Counted from the first letter of the stretch, positions 47,754 through 56,919 are shown. The stretch is 64,000 bases of DNA from Caryophanales bacterium (GCA_029257405.1 JARIBO010000055.1:124001-188000); one strand, 5' to 3'. Notes: a model not told the origin generated them from the sequence alone. Program-made: numbers and translations.

Positions 47754-48104
47754 TTATAGCACAGCATTCTCTTCTTCAGTAAATAATCTAGATTTAGTTA
47801 AAAAGCGTTTCCCTTCTGGTCCTTCTAAAGAAAACATACCTCCTCTTCCAGGTACGACGTCAATTATTAATTGAGTATGTTTCCAGTATTCGTACTGATC
47901 TTTAGCAATATAAAATGGTGAATCACCTATTTCTCCTAGTAATAAATCTGATTCACCTACTCTAAATTCTCCTAATTCATAACACATTGGAGCACTTCCA
48001 TCACAACAACCACCTGATTGATGAAACATTAATGGACCGTGTATACCTTTTAATTTTTCGATTAATTCAAGTGCTGCATCTGTTGCGACAACTCGGTCTA
48101 CCAT
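47754..48104 (-). CDS. DUF779 family protein beside aldehyde dehydrogenase
   Basis: 116 residues, one DUF779 domain, with a conserved Cys cluster SGGCCDGSAPMC (near 30-41). It is encoded 14 bases after aldA, a pairing seen widely in bacteria, and probably helps the aldehyde dehydrogenase (redox or metal role), but this is inference. GGTGGT precedes the ATG. Confidence 0.85.
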   Translation of the reverse strand: MVDRVVATDAALELIEKLKGIHGPLMFHQSGGCCDGSAPMCYELGEFRVGESDLLLGEIGDSPFYIAKDQYEYWKHTQLIIDVVPGRGGMFSLEGPEGKRFLTKSRLFTEEENAVL

Positions 48105-48118
48105 TTTATCACCACCTT

Positions 48119-49639
48119 TTAAAAGAAACCTTGGGGTCCTTCGCTATAACTAACTAGTAAGTTCTTTGTTTGTTGATAATGATTTAACATCATTAAATGA
48201 TTTTCTCGACCAATCCCTGAATTTTTGTATCCACCAAAAGCTGCATGAGCTGGATATTGGTGATACGTGTTCGTCCATACGCGCCCAGCTTGAATTCCAC
48301 GTCCAAAACGATAAGCTTTATTGATGTTTCGTGTCCAAATTCCTGAACCAAGACCATATAAAGTATCGTTAGCTATTTCTAACGCTTCTTCATCATCTTT
48401 AAATGTTGCTACAGAAAGAACCGGTCCAAAAATCTCTTCTTGGAAAATTCTCATTTTATTATTTCCTTTAAATATTGTTGGTTCAACATAATAACCACCT
48501 TCTAATTCACCAGAAAGTTTATTTACATTTCCACCTGTAATTAATTCGGCACCTTCTTGTTTACCTATATCAAGATAAGATTTTATTTTTTCTAATTGTT
48601 CAGTTGATGCTTGCGCGCCCATCATTGTTTCCGTATCTAATGGATGGCCAATTTTTATTTGTTCAACACGTTTTAGTGCTCGCTCCATAAATTCATCATA
48701 GATAGATTCGTGTATGAGTGCACGAGAAGGACACGTACATACTTCACCTTGATTTAAAGCAAACATCACAAACCCCTCAATTGCTTTATCTAAGAATCCG
48801 TCATCTTCATCCATGACATCTTTAAAGAATATATTTGGTGATTTACCACCTAATTCTAAAGTAACTGGAATAATATTTTCTGTTGCATATTGCATAATTA
48901 AACGACCTGTTGTAGTTTCTCCAGTAAATGCTATTTTTGCAATACGTGGATTAGTTGCAAGTGGCTTACCTGCCTCTACACCAAATCCGTTAACAATGTT
49001 TAATACGCCTGGCGGTAATATATCTTGAATCAATTCCATTAATACCATAATTGAAGCAGGCGTTTGTTCAGCTGGCTTTAAAACGATACAATTACCTGTT
49101 GCTAAAGCAGGAGCAATTTTCCATGTTGCCATTAATATTGGGAAATTCCATGGAATAATTTGACCTACAACTCCTAATGGTTCATGAAAATGATAAGCTA
49201 CAGTATCTTTATCTATTTGGCTAAGGCCACCTTCTTGTGCTCTAATAACACCTGCAAAATAACGAAAATGATCTATTGCTAATGGAATATCTGCATTTAA
49301 TGTTTCACGTACGGCTTTACCATTGTCCCATGATTCTGCTACTGCTAAAAGTTCAAGATTCTCTTCTATTTTGTCAGCAATTCTCATTAAAGCTAAAGAC
49401 CTCTCTGCTACAGATGTTTCCCCCCATGCGTCTTTTGCTTTATGTGCTTCATCTAAAGCAAGTTCAATATCTTCTTTTGTGGAACGAGCAACTTTACAAA
49501 ATACTTCTCCGGTTATGGGAGAAACATTATCAAAATAATTTCCTTTTTCAGGTGGCACAAATTTACCACCGATGAAATTATCATACTTTTCTTTAAAATT
49601 AATTATCGATCCTTCAGTATTTGGATTTTCGTATCTCAT
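48119..49639 (-). CDS. aldA: NAD-dependent aldehyde dehydrogenase (acetaldehyde dehydrogenase type)
   Basis: 506 residues from the ATG at 49639, with GGAGGG 7 bases upstream; the frame is open to an ATG at 49654 that overlaps the ribosome site. The general-base Glu is in [12 protein letters not shown] near 268 and the catalytic Cys in [12 protein letters not shown] near 305. Oxidises acetaldehyde or similar to the acid. A consensus cre site lies just upstream, so CcpA repression is expected. Confidence 0.93.
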   Translation of the reverse strand: MRYENPNTEGSIINFKEKYDNFIGGKFVPPEKGNYFDNVSPITGEVFCKVARSTKEDIELALDEAHKAKDAWGETSVAERSLALMRIADKIEENLELLAVAESWDNGKAVRETLNADIPLAIDHFRYFAGVIRAQEGGLSQIDKDTVAYHFHEPLGVVGQIIPWNFPILMATWKIAPALATGNCIVLKPAEQTPASIMVLMELIQDILPPGVLNIVNGFGVEAGKPLATNPRIAKIAFTGETTTGRLIMQYATENIIPVTLELGGKSPNIFFKDVMDEDDGFLDKAIEGFVMFALNQGEVCTCPSRALIHESIYDEFMERALKRVEQIKIGHPLDTETMMGAQASTEQLEKIKSYLDIGKQEGAELITGGNVNKLSGELEGGYYVEPTIFKGNNKMRIFQEEIFGPVLSVATFKDDEEALEIANDTLYGLGSGIWTRNINKAYRFGRGIQAGRVWTNTYHQYPAHAAFGGYKNSGIGRENHLMMLNHYQQTKNLLVSYSEGPQGFF

Positions 49640-49659
49640 TAAACATCCCTCCATGAAGT

Positions 49660-49673
49660 TGATAGCGCTTACA
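49660..49673 (-). promoter_or_regulatory. cre (CcpA) operator upstream of aldA
   Basis: On the minus strand TGTAAGCGCTATCA matches TGWAANCGNTNWCA at every fixed position. It lies 21 bases before the ATG, probably within the transcript start region, so CcpA bound with P-Ser-HPr or P-Ser-Crh would block transcription. Confidence 0.85.
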
Positions 49674-49715
49674 TGTATTTATAATAACATTAATTAAACT
49701 AAATTTCCATATAAA

Positions 49716-49748
49716 AAAACAGGGAATTGAAAATAAATTCCCTGTTTT
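49716..49748 (-). terminator. intrinsic terminator after the YdjO-like gene
   Basis: 13-base stem AAAACAGGGAATT / AATTCCCTGTTTT with a 7-base loop and T run on the minus exit. Confidence 0.88.
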
Positions 49749-49764
49749 AGATATAATAAATATG

Positions 49765-49947
49765 TTAACCAAGTTTTGGTAACATTTTTACTTCCTCTTT
49801 CATTTCAGATTGACATAATGGACATTTAGGTGTTTCATTAAAGCTAAATGATTCTCTCATCCAACCTTGACAATCATCGCTCGTACATGACCAAATATTA
49901 GTTTCTACTTCTGGTAAAGGTTCTTTACGTCCACGAGAAAAAGACAT
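49765..49947 (-). CDS. YdjO-like small zinc-ribbon protein
   Basis: 60 residues from the ATG at 49947 (AAAGGAGATG upstream). Two Cys pairs, SCTSDDCQGWM and CPLCQSEM, form a zinc ribbon as in the cold-inducible YdjO family. Cytoplasmic; molecular role unknown. Stands alone with its own terminator. Confidence 0.8.
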   Translation of the reverse strand: MSFSRGRKEPLPEVETNIWSCTSDDCQGWMRESFSFNETPKCPLCQSEMKEEVKMLPKLG

Positions 49948-50016
49948 CACAACATCTCCTTTCAGCTATACTTATAATTATACTCTTTTTCTGAAAATAA
50001 AGAAAGCTTGCGCAAT

Positions 50017-50772
50017 TTATACCAACTCTTTTAATACGTGATTAATAACATTGGCAACTCCATCAGATTCGTTAGATGCTGTTATAAAATCAGCTATTTC
50101 TTTAATTTCAGGAATTGCATTATTCATCGCTACACCGATTTGAGCAGCTTCTAACATTGACTTATCATTTAAATTGTCACCAATAGCGACAACATTATCA
50201 AATGTTATTCCCAGTCGTTCACAAACTAACTTTAATCCATTTGCTTTATTCACGCTTTCATGATTAATTTCTACATTTGAAGTTGAAGAACTCGTAATTT
50301 CTATATTGGGATAAGTAATTATCTTTTCTAATATTAGTGCTTTTTGTTCTTCATTTAATTTACCAAAACCTAATTTAATCCATTCGTGTTCGTAAAAATC
50401 GATTGGCCTTGTACTATTTCGAAATAGCTCGTTCGTAGCAACCATCCACATGTAGTGAGCATTCTTATCACCATAATGCCATAATTCTTCAGCAATTTCG
50501 CTTTCAAAAGTATATTCTGCTAGAAGTTTTTGATCTGGTGTCCAGATTTGAGCGCCGTTTGCTGTGACAATGTCTGTTGTTAAACCTAAATCTACATGGT
50601 AATCATAGCAAAACACAAGTGGACGACCAGTACTTAACACAACATGAATACCTGCTTTTTGAGCTCGTTTGATTACTTCTTTTGTATTTAAACTCACTTC
50701 ATACTTATTGTTAAGAAGCGTTCCATCCATGTCAATAGCAATTAATTTTATATCATTTTTTATTTTAAACAC
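50017..50772 (-). CDS. Cof-type HAD-IIB sugar-phosphate phosphatase
   Basis: 251 residues. Motif I AIDMDGTLLN is near 12-21, motif II STGRP near 51, motif III Lys in NKANGLKLV near 183, and motif IV AIGDNLNDKSML near 203, with the C2B cap between. Slightly shorter than most Cof proteins. Lies 52 bases after the TRAP permease gene and may be read with it. Confidence 0.87.
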   Translation of the reverse strand: MFKIKNDIKLIAIDMDGTLLNNKYEVSLNTKEVIKRAQKAGIHVVLSTGRPLVFCYDYHVDLGLTTDIVTANGAQIWTPDQKLLAEYTFESEIAEELWHYGDKNAHYMWMVATNELFRNSTRPIDFYEHEWIKLGFGKLNEEQKALILEKIITYPNIEITSSSTSNVEINHESVNKANGLKLVCERLGITFDNVVAIGDNLNDKSMLEAAQIGVAMNNAIPEIKEIADFITASNESDGVANVINHVLKELV

Positions 50773-50824
50773 TTTTAACTCCCTTTTTTATTTTATCCAC
50801 CGTTAAAAATTTGTTAATTATTAG

Positions 50825-52813
50825 TTAAACTTTAACAGTTTCTTTATTGTTATCCAGTCCATATTCTTTTGGTCTTCTTCCTTGAATTATCCATACGATA
50901 ACTAAAAGAACAATACCTATTGAACTACTTATAAATTCTGGAACAATTAAGAATAACCCTCCTGCAAAGAGCATTAATCGTTCAATAATGGTTGCTTTAT
51001 TATTAAAGTAACCTATTAATGATCCACTTATCCCTATCATACCTAAGACTGCAGTGCCAACTCCTGTAATTATAGTAAATACTGTAGCATCAACGAGTAC
51101 TAAGATAGGGTTATAAATAAAGACGTATGGGATAATAAACGCTGCTATTGCTAATTTTACAGCACCTACCCCACTCATAAATGGATTTGCTCTTGCAATT
51201 CCAGCTCCAGCGTAGGCTGCTAAAGAAACTGGTGGCGTAATATCTGCAACTATTCCAAAATAAAATACAAACATATGGACAGAAATTGGTGGTAAATCAA
51301 AACCATTAATTAGTGCCGGGGCAGCAACAGTAGCTGTTACAACATAGTTAGCTGTTGTTGGTAAACCCATTCCTAAGACTAAACAAGCAATCATTGTATA
51401 AACAAGTGCTAAAAATAGACTTCCACCTGATAATGAAATAATTCCCGCTGCAAATTTTGCTCCTAAACCAGTTATACTTACAACTCCTGCAATAATACCT
51501 GCAGTAGCTACCGCTGCAATTACTGGTAATGCAACTCGTGCACCTTGTTCGAAAACATTAATTAACTTTCTAAATGATAGACGTGTATCTTTACGGATTA
51601 AACTTACTAAGTAAGCTGTTAATATACCAATTATTGCTGCTCTTTGTGGTGTATAACCAACCATTACTGTTCCAATAATTAAAACAAGTGGTAAGAGCAT
51701 AAAACCATTTCTAATCATCAATTTTTTAAAACTTGGTAATTCTGATTTTGGTAACCCTAAAATATTTAATCTTTTTGCTTCAAAATGAGTTCCTATAAAA
51801 ATACCTGTAAAATAAAGCAATGCTGGTATAATTGCTGAAGCCATGATAACTGAATAAGAAACACCGACATAATCCATCATAATAAATGCTGCTGCACCCA
51901 TAATAGGAGGCATTAATTGTCCACCAGTTGATGCTGCTGCTTCAGTACCTGCTGCAAATTCTGGTTTAAATCCAGCATTTTTCATCATTGGGATTGTAAA
52001 TGAACCGGACGCTACTGTATTACCTACAGAACTTCCCGAAACCATACCCTGAAGTGCACTTGCTGCAACAGCTGCTTTAGCTGTTCCACCAGTGAATCTC
52101 CCTGTTAAGGAAAATGCTAAGTCATTGAAGAACTTCCCTATATTTGTATGAACTAACATAACTCCAAAGAATAAGAATAAATATATGAATTTGGCTGATA
52201 TTTGAATAGGCGTTCCAAAAACACCACTATCCTGGAACCATAAGACATTTGTAATTCGAGAATAATCGAAGCCTTGATGTGATAGTACTTTTGTTGGTAT
52301 AATGTCTCCAAATAACGCATAAGCTATCATCGTTAAAGCTACAATAACTATCGGTAAACCCACTGCTCTTCGAGTTGCCTCTAATAATAATAAAATACCT
52401 AATAAAGAAATGGCTGTTTCTACTGAATCATACCCTAGTATCCTGCTTTGCCTAAGAGCATCAAACTGGAGTATTTTATAATACGTAACAAACATTGCGG
52501 TAAATGCCAAAACAACATCATACCATGGTATTGTTTTTTGTTTATTTTGAAGTCCTTTTTTAACTGGATACAGTAAAAATACAAGCCCTAGTGCTGTTCC
52601 TAAATGAATTGCCCCTTGCTTTTGTGAAGGCAATGTACCAAAGTACCCTACATAAAGCTGAAAAACAGTAAACGCAACCCCGATAAACGTAACAACCCAA
52701 GCCCACCTACCAATGTTAGTTCGGTAATTACTTTCTCGATCATATTTTTCTAACATTTCTTGGGCATCGATTTCAGCTTCAGTTTCTTCATTTTGTTTAT
52801 TATTTTCTACCAT
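50825..52813 (-). CDS. TRAP transporter permease, fused 4TM/12TM (DctQM type)
   Basis: 662 residues. The first 150 residues hold the small DctQ-like helices, the remainder the DctM domain with about twelve helices (VAASALQGMVSGSSVGNTV, GMGLPTTANYVVTATV, ADITPPVSLAAYAGAGIA). The 4TM/12TM fusion is the normal partner of TAXI binding proteins. Uptake driven by an ion gradient; substrate unknown. An attenuator-like hairpin separates it from the binding-protein gene. Confidence 0.92.
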   Translation of the reverse strand: MVENNKQNEETEAEIDAQEMLEKYDRESNYRTNIGRWAWVVTFIGVAFTVFQLYVGYFGTLPSQKQGAIHLGTALGLVFLLYPVKKGLQNKQKTIPWYDVVLAFTAMFVTYYKILQFDALRQSRILGYDSVETAISLLGILLLLEATRRAVGLPIVIVALTMIAYALFGDIIPTKVLSHQGFDYSRITNVLWFQDSGVFGTPIQISAKFIYLFLFFGVMLVHTNIGKFFNDLAFSLTGRFTGGTAKAAVAASALQGMVSGSSVGNTVASGSFTIPMMKNAGFKPEFAAGTEAAASTGGQLMPPIMGAAAFIMMDYVGVSYSVIMASAIIPALLYFTGIFIGTHFEAKRLNILGLPKSELPSFKKLMIRNGFMLLPLVLIIGTVMVGYTPQRAAIIGILTAYLVSLIRKDTRLSFRKLINVFEQGARVALPVIAAVATAGIIAGVVSITGLGAKFAAGIISLSGGSLFLALVYTMIACLVLGMGLPTTANYVVTATVAAPALINGFDLPPISVHMFVFYFGIVADITPPVSLAAYAGAGIARANPFMSGVGAVKLAIAAFIIPYVFIYNPILVLVDATVFTIITGVGTAVLGMIGISGSLIGYFNNKATIIERLMLFAGGLFLIVPEFISSSIGIVLLVIVWIIQGRRPKEYGLDNNKETVKV

Positions 52814-52854
52814 TTTCCCACCTCCTACAATCTTTTAAGTAATTTTGAATAAAG

Positions 52855-52884
52855 AAAGAAAAGAGCACAAAGTCTCTTTTCTTT
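52855..52884 (-). terminator. attenuator hairpin between the TRAP binding protein and permease genes
   Basis: 11-base stem AAAGAAAAGAG / CTCTTTTCTTT with an 8-base loop and a T-rich minus exit. Partial termination here would give more binding protein than permease. Confidence 0.65.
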
Positions 52885-52912
52885 TTGAGTAATTTATAAA
52901 ATTATTTTATGT

Positions 52913-53941
52913 TTATTTCAAATCACCTAACGTTTTATAACCTGTTCCTTCTCTAGTAACAATCTGAGCTACTTCTGGGTAAATATGACCAATAAATGCG
53001 ATGTTTTCTAATTCTTCGCCACCTAAGTCACCTTCACCTGCTAGTGCTCCTAAGAATGTACTATGAACTGTCATACCTAAATCTAATTCATCATTATTTA
53101 CTTGACCTAAATTTTCAAGTGAAGCTCCTGTTTCTACGTTTGTATAATTTGTGTCTAGATTATTATTCCAAACGGTCGCAATTTCTCCACCTAATGGATA
53201 ATAAGTTCCACCTTGACTTCCAGACCCTAAAGTATATTCAGCTTTACGATCACTTTTTGTTGCTGTTACTTCTGCTTCTGGATTATCTACTGTGAGTCCT
53301 TGTTCTTCATAGTATTTTTTAGCTCCCGGATGAATTGGCATACCTTCTGAACCGTTTAATGCATTTTCTAACGTCAGATCTTCAGCTTGAGCATGCGTGA
53401 TATCTTCTGATTTTTCAACCATTGTTTTTGCTAATTCATATGCAAGTTCATCATCAATCGTGTTTGTGTTTCCTACTAATACAGCATATGCCGCAACTGT
53501 TTCAATATCTTCATCTATAAATTCATAACTTCCTGCTGGAATTGTATGACGTTTATATTCTGATTTACTTTCAATTTCTTCAATCGCTTCGTCTTCTAAC
53601 CCTAAAATGACAACATCACCTGTTGATGCTTGTAAGCTTTCAATACTACCATTTGGTAAACCCAGCACACCCATTGTCACGTCGATGTTACCATCTTGGA
53701 CTAAATCTGCTGCATCTCCGAAACCTTCTTCATATTCTTTATAATTCTCTACACCATGCGCTTCTAACATTATTTTTGATATGTAGTTAGATTCACTTCC
53801 TATTGGACCAATAGCAACTCTTGCTTCATTCCCGCTACCTTCCTTACTACCAGTTTCTCCTTCATCTGTTCCACCACATGCAACTAAAACAATCGAAATT
53901 AAAGATAAGACTAGTATTCCTAATATGTTTTTAAATTTCAA
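52913..53941 (-). CDS. TAXI-family TRAP solute-binding lipoprotein with circularly permuted domains
   Basis: 342 residues, the normal length for the family, with lipobox LVAC (Cys22) and a short linker. In known TAXI proteins the order is a GSGS-GGTYYPLG block, then YPEV, then the linker LGDLKGKRVAIG, then the second lobe ending in HPGAxKYY. Here the second lobe comes first (RVAIGPIGSES at 41-51, TIPAGSYE at 133-140, IHPGAKKYYEEQG at 203-215), then a linker, then the first lobe (LGSGSQGGTYYPLGG at 238-252, YPEVAQIV at 321-328). The protein ends TLGDLK, exactly where the usual sequence would continue into RVAIG. The frame is intact, so this is a permutation, not a truncated gene. Ligand unknown. 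Confidence 0.9.
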   Translation of the reverse strand: MKFKNILGILVLSLISIVLVACGGTDEGETGSKEGSGNEARVAIGPIGSESNYISKIMLEAHGVENYKEYEEGFGDAADLVQDGNIDVTMGVLGLPNGSIESLQASTGDVVILGLEDEAIEEIESKSEYKRHTIPAGSYEFIDEDIETVAAYAVLVGNTNTIDDELAYELAKTMVEKSEDITHAQAEDLTLENALNGSEGMPIHPGAKKYYEEQGLTVDNPEAEVTATKSDRKAEYTLGSGSQGGTYYPLGGEIATVWNNNLDTNYTNVETGASLENLGQVNNDELDLGMTVHSTFLGALAGEGDLGGEELENIAFIGHIYPEVAQIVTREGTGYKTLGDLK

Positions 53942-54028
53942 TCCGAACTCCCCCTTTAATTTTTAAAGCCCTTACATAACAATTAAATAATTAATTGTAA
54001 TTTTCTAGATTTTTTACACTCTTATACC

Positions 54029-54057
54029 ATTATACGATTAGTTTAAGATTTTATCAA
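54029..54057 (-). promoter_or_regulatory. sigma-A promoter of the TRAP operon
   Basis: On the minus strand TTGATA (54052-54057), 17 bases, then a perfect TATAAT (54029-54034). The leader to the ATG at 53941 is about 80 bases. Confidence 0.85.
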
Positions 54058-54130
54058 CAGCACAATTTTGTTTACTTTGATAATTCGAAGTCTTCTAAAG
54101 CAACATTGAATGAATCTTATCCCCCTTTCA

Positions 54131-54139
54131 TGTTATAAT
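54131..54139 (+). promoter_or_regulatory. extended -10 promoter of ygzB
   Basis: TGTTATAAT is a perfect extended -10, 38 bases before the ygzB ATG; AGGAGG is the ribosome site. Confidence 0.6.
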
Positions 54140-54177
54140 ATCTGTTGTACGTTAGAATTTACTAGGAGGATTATTTA

Positions 54178-54564
54178 ATGAGTGAACCTAAATTAAGATA
54201 TTCAAGCAAAATAAATAAAATCAGAACAATCGCCTTAAGTCTTGTTTTCATAGGATTTATAATTATGTATGTTGGAATAATATTTAAATCTACAGAATGG
54301 TTAATGGTTACCTTATTTATTTTAGGTGTTATTTCTATTTTACTCAGTACTGCAATTTATCTTTGGATTGGTTTACTTTCTACAAAAGCGATACCAATCA
54401 TTTGCCCTACTTGTGAAAAACCAACAAAAATGCTTGGTAGAGTTGATGCTTGTATGCACTGTAAACAACCACTTACTCTTGATGAAAACTTAGAAGGTAT
54501 TGAGTTTGATGAAAAATATAATAAACGTAAATATAAAAAACAAGCAGAAAATACAAGTAAATAA
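54178..54564 (+). CDS. ygzB: YgzB family (UPF0295/DUF2614) membrane zinc-ribbon protein
   Basis: 128 residues: two membrane helices (about 18-38 and 43-68) followed by a zinc-ribbon CPTC-x12-CMHC. In B. subtilis ygzB lies next to perR; here perR is 1.8 kb away, separated by the pabBC gene. Function unknown. Confidence 0.87.
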   Translation: MSEPKLRYSSKINKIRTIALSLVFIGFIIMYVGIIFKSTEWLMVTLFILGVISILLSTAIYLWIGLLSTKAIPIICPTCEKPTKMLGRVDACMHCKQPLTLDENLEGIEFDEKYNKRKYKKQAENTSK

Positions 54565-54578
54565 AGGATGTGTCACGT

Positions 54579-56318
54579 TTGTTAAAAGCACCCTTTCTAC
54601 AATTTGATTTTTTAAACCTTAATACAAATAAACACAAAAAAACAGTTTTTTTTGATCCCATTGAAGTCTTTCAAACAAATAAGTCTGGTGAGATAGAAAA
54701 TATATTAAAACAAGTGGAACTAGCTGTAGATAATGGTTATTATGCAGCTGGTTTTCTTTCTTATGAGGCAACTGAAGCTTTTTTACCAGTGAATTCATTC
54801 TTAACAAGTGAATTTCCGCTTGTTTGGTTCGGTATTTTTAAATCACCAGTAAATAACTTTTCTAAAAATAAAGGTACTTTTGAAGTTGGAAGTTGGCTAG
54901 CTGATATTTCTGAAAGTGAATATAACAAATCTTTTAAAAAAATACAAAATGCTTTTAATCTTGGTCTAACAGAACAAGTTAATTACACGCTCCAATTAAA
55001 TGCGGATTTTTCCGGAGATAGCTACGCATATTATAATGCACTAAAAAAAGAACAAAACTCGGATTATAGCTGCTATCTTAAGTTTGATAACTTTGAAATA
55101 CTTTCCCTTTCACCTGAACTTTTTTTTGATTTAAATCAAAATAAGTTAACCGTTAAACCAATGAAAGGAACAAAACAAAGAGGTAAAAGCTCAGTTGAAG
55201 ATATTTTTTTTAAAAATGAATTAAAACATTCACGTAAAGACAAATTAGAAAATAAATTAATCGTGGATTTAATGAAAGATGAACTCGTCCCATTATCTGT
55301 TCCTGGATCAATTAAAGTTACACATCCTTTTCAGATACAGACTTTTCCTACATTATTTCAAATGACATCTACAATAGAAAGTTTACTAAAACCAACAAGT
55401 TCATTAGTAGATATATTTAGTAATTTATTTCCTTGTGGATCTATAACAGGAACGCCTAAAACTGAAACAATTAATTTCATTAAAAAATTAGAAAATAGAA
55501 CAAGAGATATTTACTGTGGGACAATTGGATTTATTTCGCCTGAAAAAGAAGCAACATTTAATGTACCCATTCGAACAGTTTCAATTAATACAAATAAAAA
55601 ACGAGCACGGTACGATGTTGGAGGGGGAATTACAAAATTATCAGTTGCTAAAGATGAATATAACGAAGCATTTACTAAAGCAAAAGTATTGAATATTAAC
55701 AATCAAGATTTTGAATTAATTGAAACTTTTGGCTTATATGATGGTGAATATATTGCTTATCAAGCCCACTTAAACAGATTAAAATTATCTGCTGCGTATT
55801 TTAATTTTAGTTTAGATATTACAGCAGTAAAAAAGAAGTTAGCTAAAATTGCCGAAGATAATCTAAGTCAAAACTTAAGAATTCGTTTATTAGTTAACGA
55901 AAGTGGAGTTATTACAACGTCTTCTATGCCACTTAAACAAGATAATGAAGTAAAAAAAGTAAGGCTAGCTAATAAACCAATTGATAATACAAACCCTTTC
56001 CTCTACCATAAAACAACAAACAGGTCTATGTATAATCAATTAAAGGCTGATTTCCCTAATTGTTTTGACATAATTTTATGGAATGAACATAATGAAATTA
56101 CTGAGTTTACGATTGGCAATATTGTAATTGAATACGACGGGGAATTAATTACCCCACCAGTTAAATCTGGCTTGCTTCCTGGTACTTTTAGAGAAATCTT
56201 ACTTGACCAAAATATAATTAGAGAACGGATTATAACAAAAGATATGTTAGCTAAAACAAATCGTATTTGGTTAATTAATAGCGTACGTAAGTGGATTAAA
56301 GTTCAAATAAAAAAATGA
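54579..56318 (+). CDS. pabB: fused aminodeoxychorismate synthase component I / aminodeoxychorismate lyase (PabB-PabC)
   Basis: 579 residues from a TTG at 54579 with AAAGGA 10 bases upstream; a GTG at 54570 is in frame but too near the site. Residues about 1-375 are a chorismate-binding domain (MKGTKQRGKS, SITGTPK, DVGGGIT). The C-terminal 200 are a PLP-dependent lyase with the Lys in YHKTTNRS and the phosphate region SGLLPGTFREIL. The fusion makes 4-aminobenzoate for folate. The glutamine amidotransferase PabA is not encoded nearby, so it must come from elsewhere or ammonia must be used. Ends in the terminator shared with perR. Confidence 0.9.
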   Translation: MLKAPFLQFDFLNLNTNKHKKTVFFDPIEVFQTNKSGEIENILKQVELAVDNGYYAAGFLSYEATEAFLPVNSFLTSEFPLVWFGIFKSPVNNFSKNKGTFEVGSWLADISESEYNKSFKKIQNAFNLGLTEQVNYTLQLNADFSGDSYAYYNALKKEQNSDYSCYLKFDNFEILSLSPELFFDLNQNKLTVKPMKGTKQRGKSSVEDIFFKNELKHSRKDKLENKLIVDLMKDELVPLSVPGSIKVTHPFQIQTFPTLFQMTSTIESLLKPTSSLVDIFSNLFPCGSITGTPKTETINFIKKLENRTRDIYCGTIGFISPEKEATFNVPIRTVSINTNKKRARYDVGGGITKLSVAKDEYNEAFTKAKVLNINNQDFELIETFGLYDGEYIAYQAHLNRLKLSAAYFNFSLDITAVKKKLAKIAEDNLSQNLRIRLLVNESGVITTSSMPLKQDNEVKKVRLANKPIDNTNPFLYHKTTNRSMYNQLKADFPNCFDIILWNEHNEITEFTIGNIVIEYDGELITPPVKSGLLPGTFREILLDQNIIRERIITKDMLAKTNRIWLINSVRKWIKVQIKK

Positions 56319-56338
56319 CTCCTTAGGGAGTCATTTTT
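56311..56338. terminator. bidirectional terminator between pabBC and perR
   Basis: 12-base stem AAAAATGACTCC / GGAGTCATTTTT with a 4-base loop. It contains the pabBC stop and overlaps the perR stop. Confidence 0.9.
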
Positions 56339-56789
56339 AATGTTGTGTTGTATTCTCTATTTTGCACGCTTTACATTTACCATAAAGTTCTAAACGATGT
56401 CCGCTTACTTCAAAACCAGTAACTCGTTGAGCTAATGATTCTATTTCGCTAAGCTTAGGGTAATGAAAATCTACTACTTTCCCACAATCTTCACACACAA
56501 TATGATAGTGGTCATCCATATTACTATCATAACGGCTTGAGTCATCTCCATATGTTAATTCACGAACAAGACCACTTTTACTTAAAATACGTAAATTATT
56601 ATAGACTGTTGCCACACTCATATTAGGAAATTTACTTTCTAACGCCTTATAAATGTCATCTGCTGTTGGATGAGTCATCGACGTTAATAAGTACTCAAGA
56701 ACCGCATGACGTTGTGGTGTAATTCGAACACCTGATTCTTTTAACGTATTAATCGCTAATCGCAACTTTTCGTTTTCCACGTCATGCAC
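56337..56789 (-). CDS. perR: peroxide-responsive repressor PerR
   Basis: 150-residue Fur-family regulator. Winged helix in the first 85 residues, then HYHIVCEDCGKVVDF, where an Asp (not Glu) at the position equal to Asp104 marks PerR rather than Fur, and a second pair CKAC completes the structural zinc site. Iron-catalysed histidine oxidation by peroxide releases it from DNA. Lies downstream of bcp and near ygzB as in B. subtilis. Confidence 0.92.
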   Translation of the reverse strand: MHDVENEKLRLAINTLKESGVRITPQRHAVLEYLLTSMTHPTADDIYKALESKFPNMSVATVYNNLRILSKSGLVRELTYGDDSSRYDSNMDDHYHIVCEDCGKVVDFHYPKLSEIESLAQRVTGFEVSGHRLELYGKCKACKIENTTQH

Positions 56790-56816
56790 CTCACTTTCAT
56801 TATATTAAATATCAAT

Positions 56817-56865
56817 TGATAATCTTTCTAATCTTAGTTTACACTGTCTTTACACATACTGTCAA
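56817..56865 (-). promoter_or_regulatory. perR promoter with candidate Per box
   Basis: On the minus strand TTGACA (56860-56865), 18 bases, TAAACT (56836-56841). At the expected start point TTAGAAAGATTATCA (56817-56831) matches the Per box TTATAATNATTATAA at 11 of 14 fixed positions, suggesting autoregulation. Confidence 0.5.
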
Positions 56866-56919
56866 TATAAACAGACTTTTTGGAACTTTCACAATTATAA
56901 TTTTCCTTTAAAAATGTGA

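Noticed and set aside
49276..49575. Long antisense open frame opposite aldA, and similar frames opposite envC, uvrB and secA.
   Set aside because: No ribosome sites, odd leucine-rich composition and full overlap with well-supported genes; these are shadows of codon bias.
52913..53941. TAXI protein read as a truncated pseudogene because it lacks the usual N-terminal GGTYYPLG block.
   Set aside because: The missing block is present in the C-terminal half and the total length is normal, so the order is permuted rather than shortened.
53942..54000. Possible cre site upstream of the TRAP binding protein (TGTAAGGGCTTTAA on the minus strand).
   Set aside because: The central CG is lost and one outer base differs, so it does not meet the consensus.
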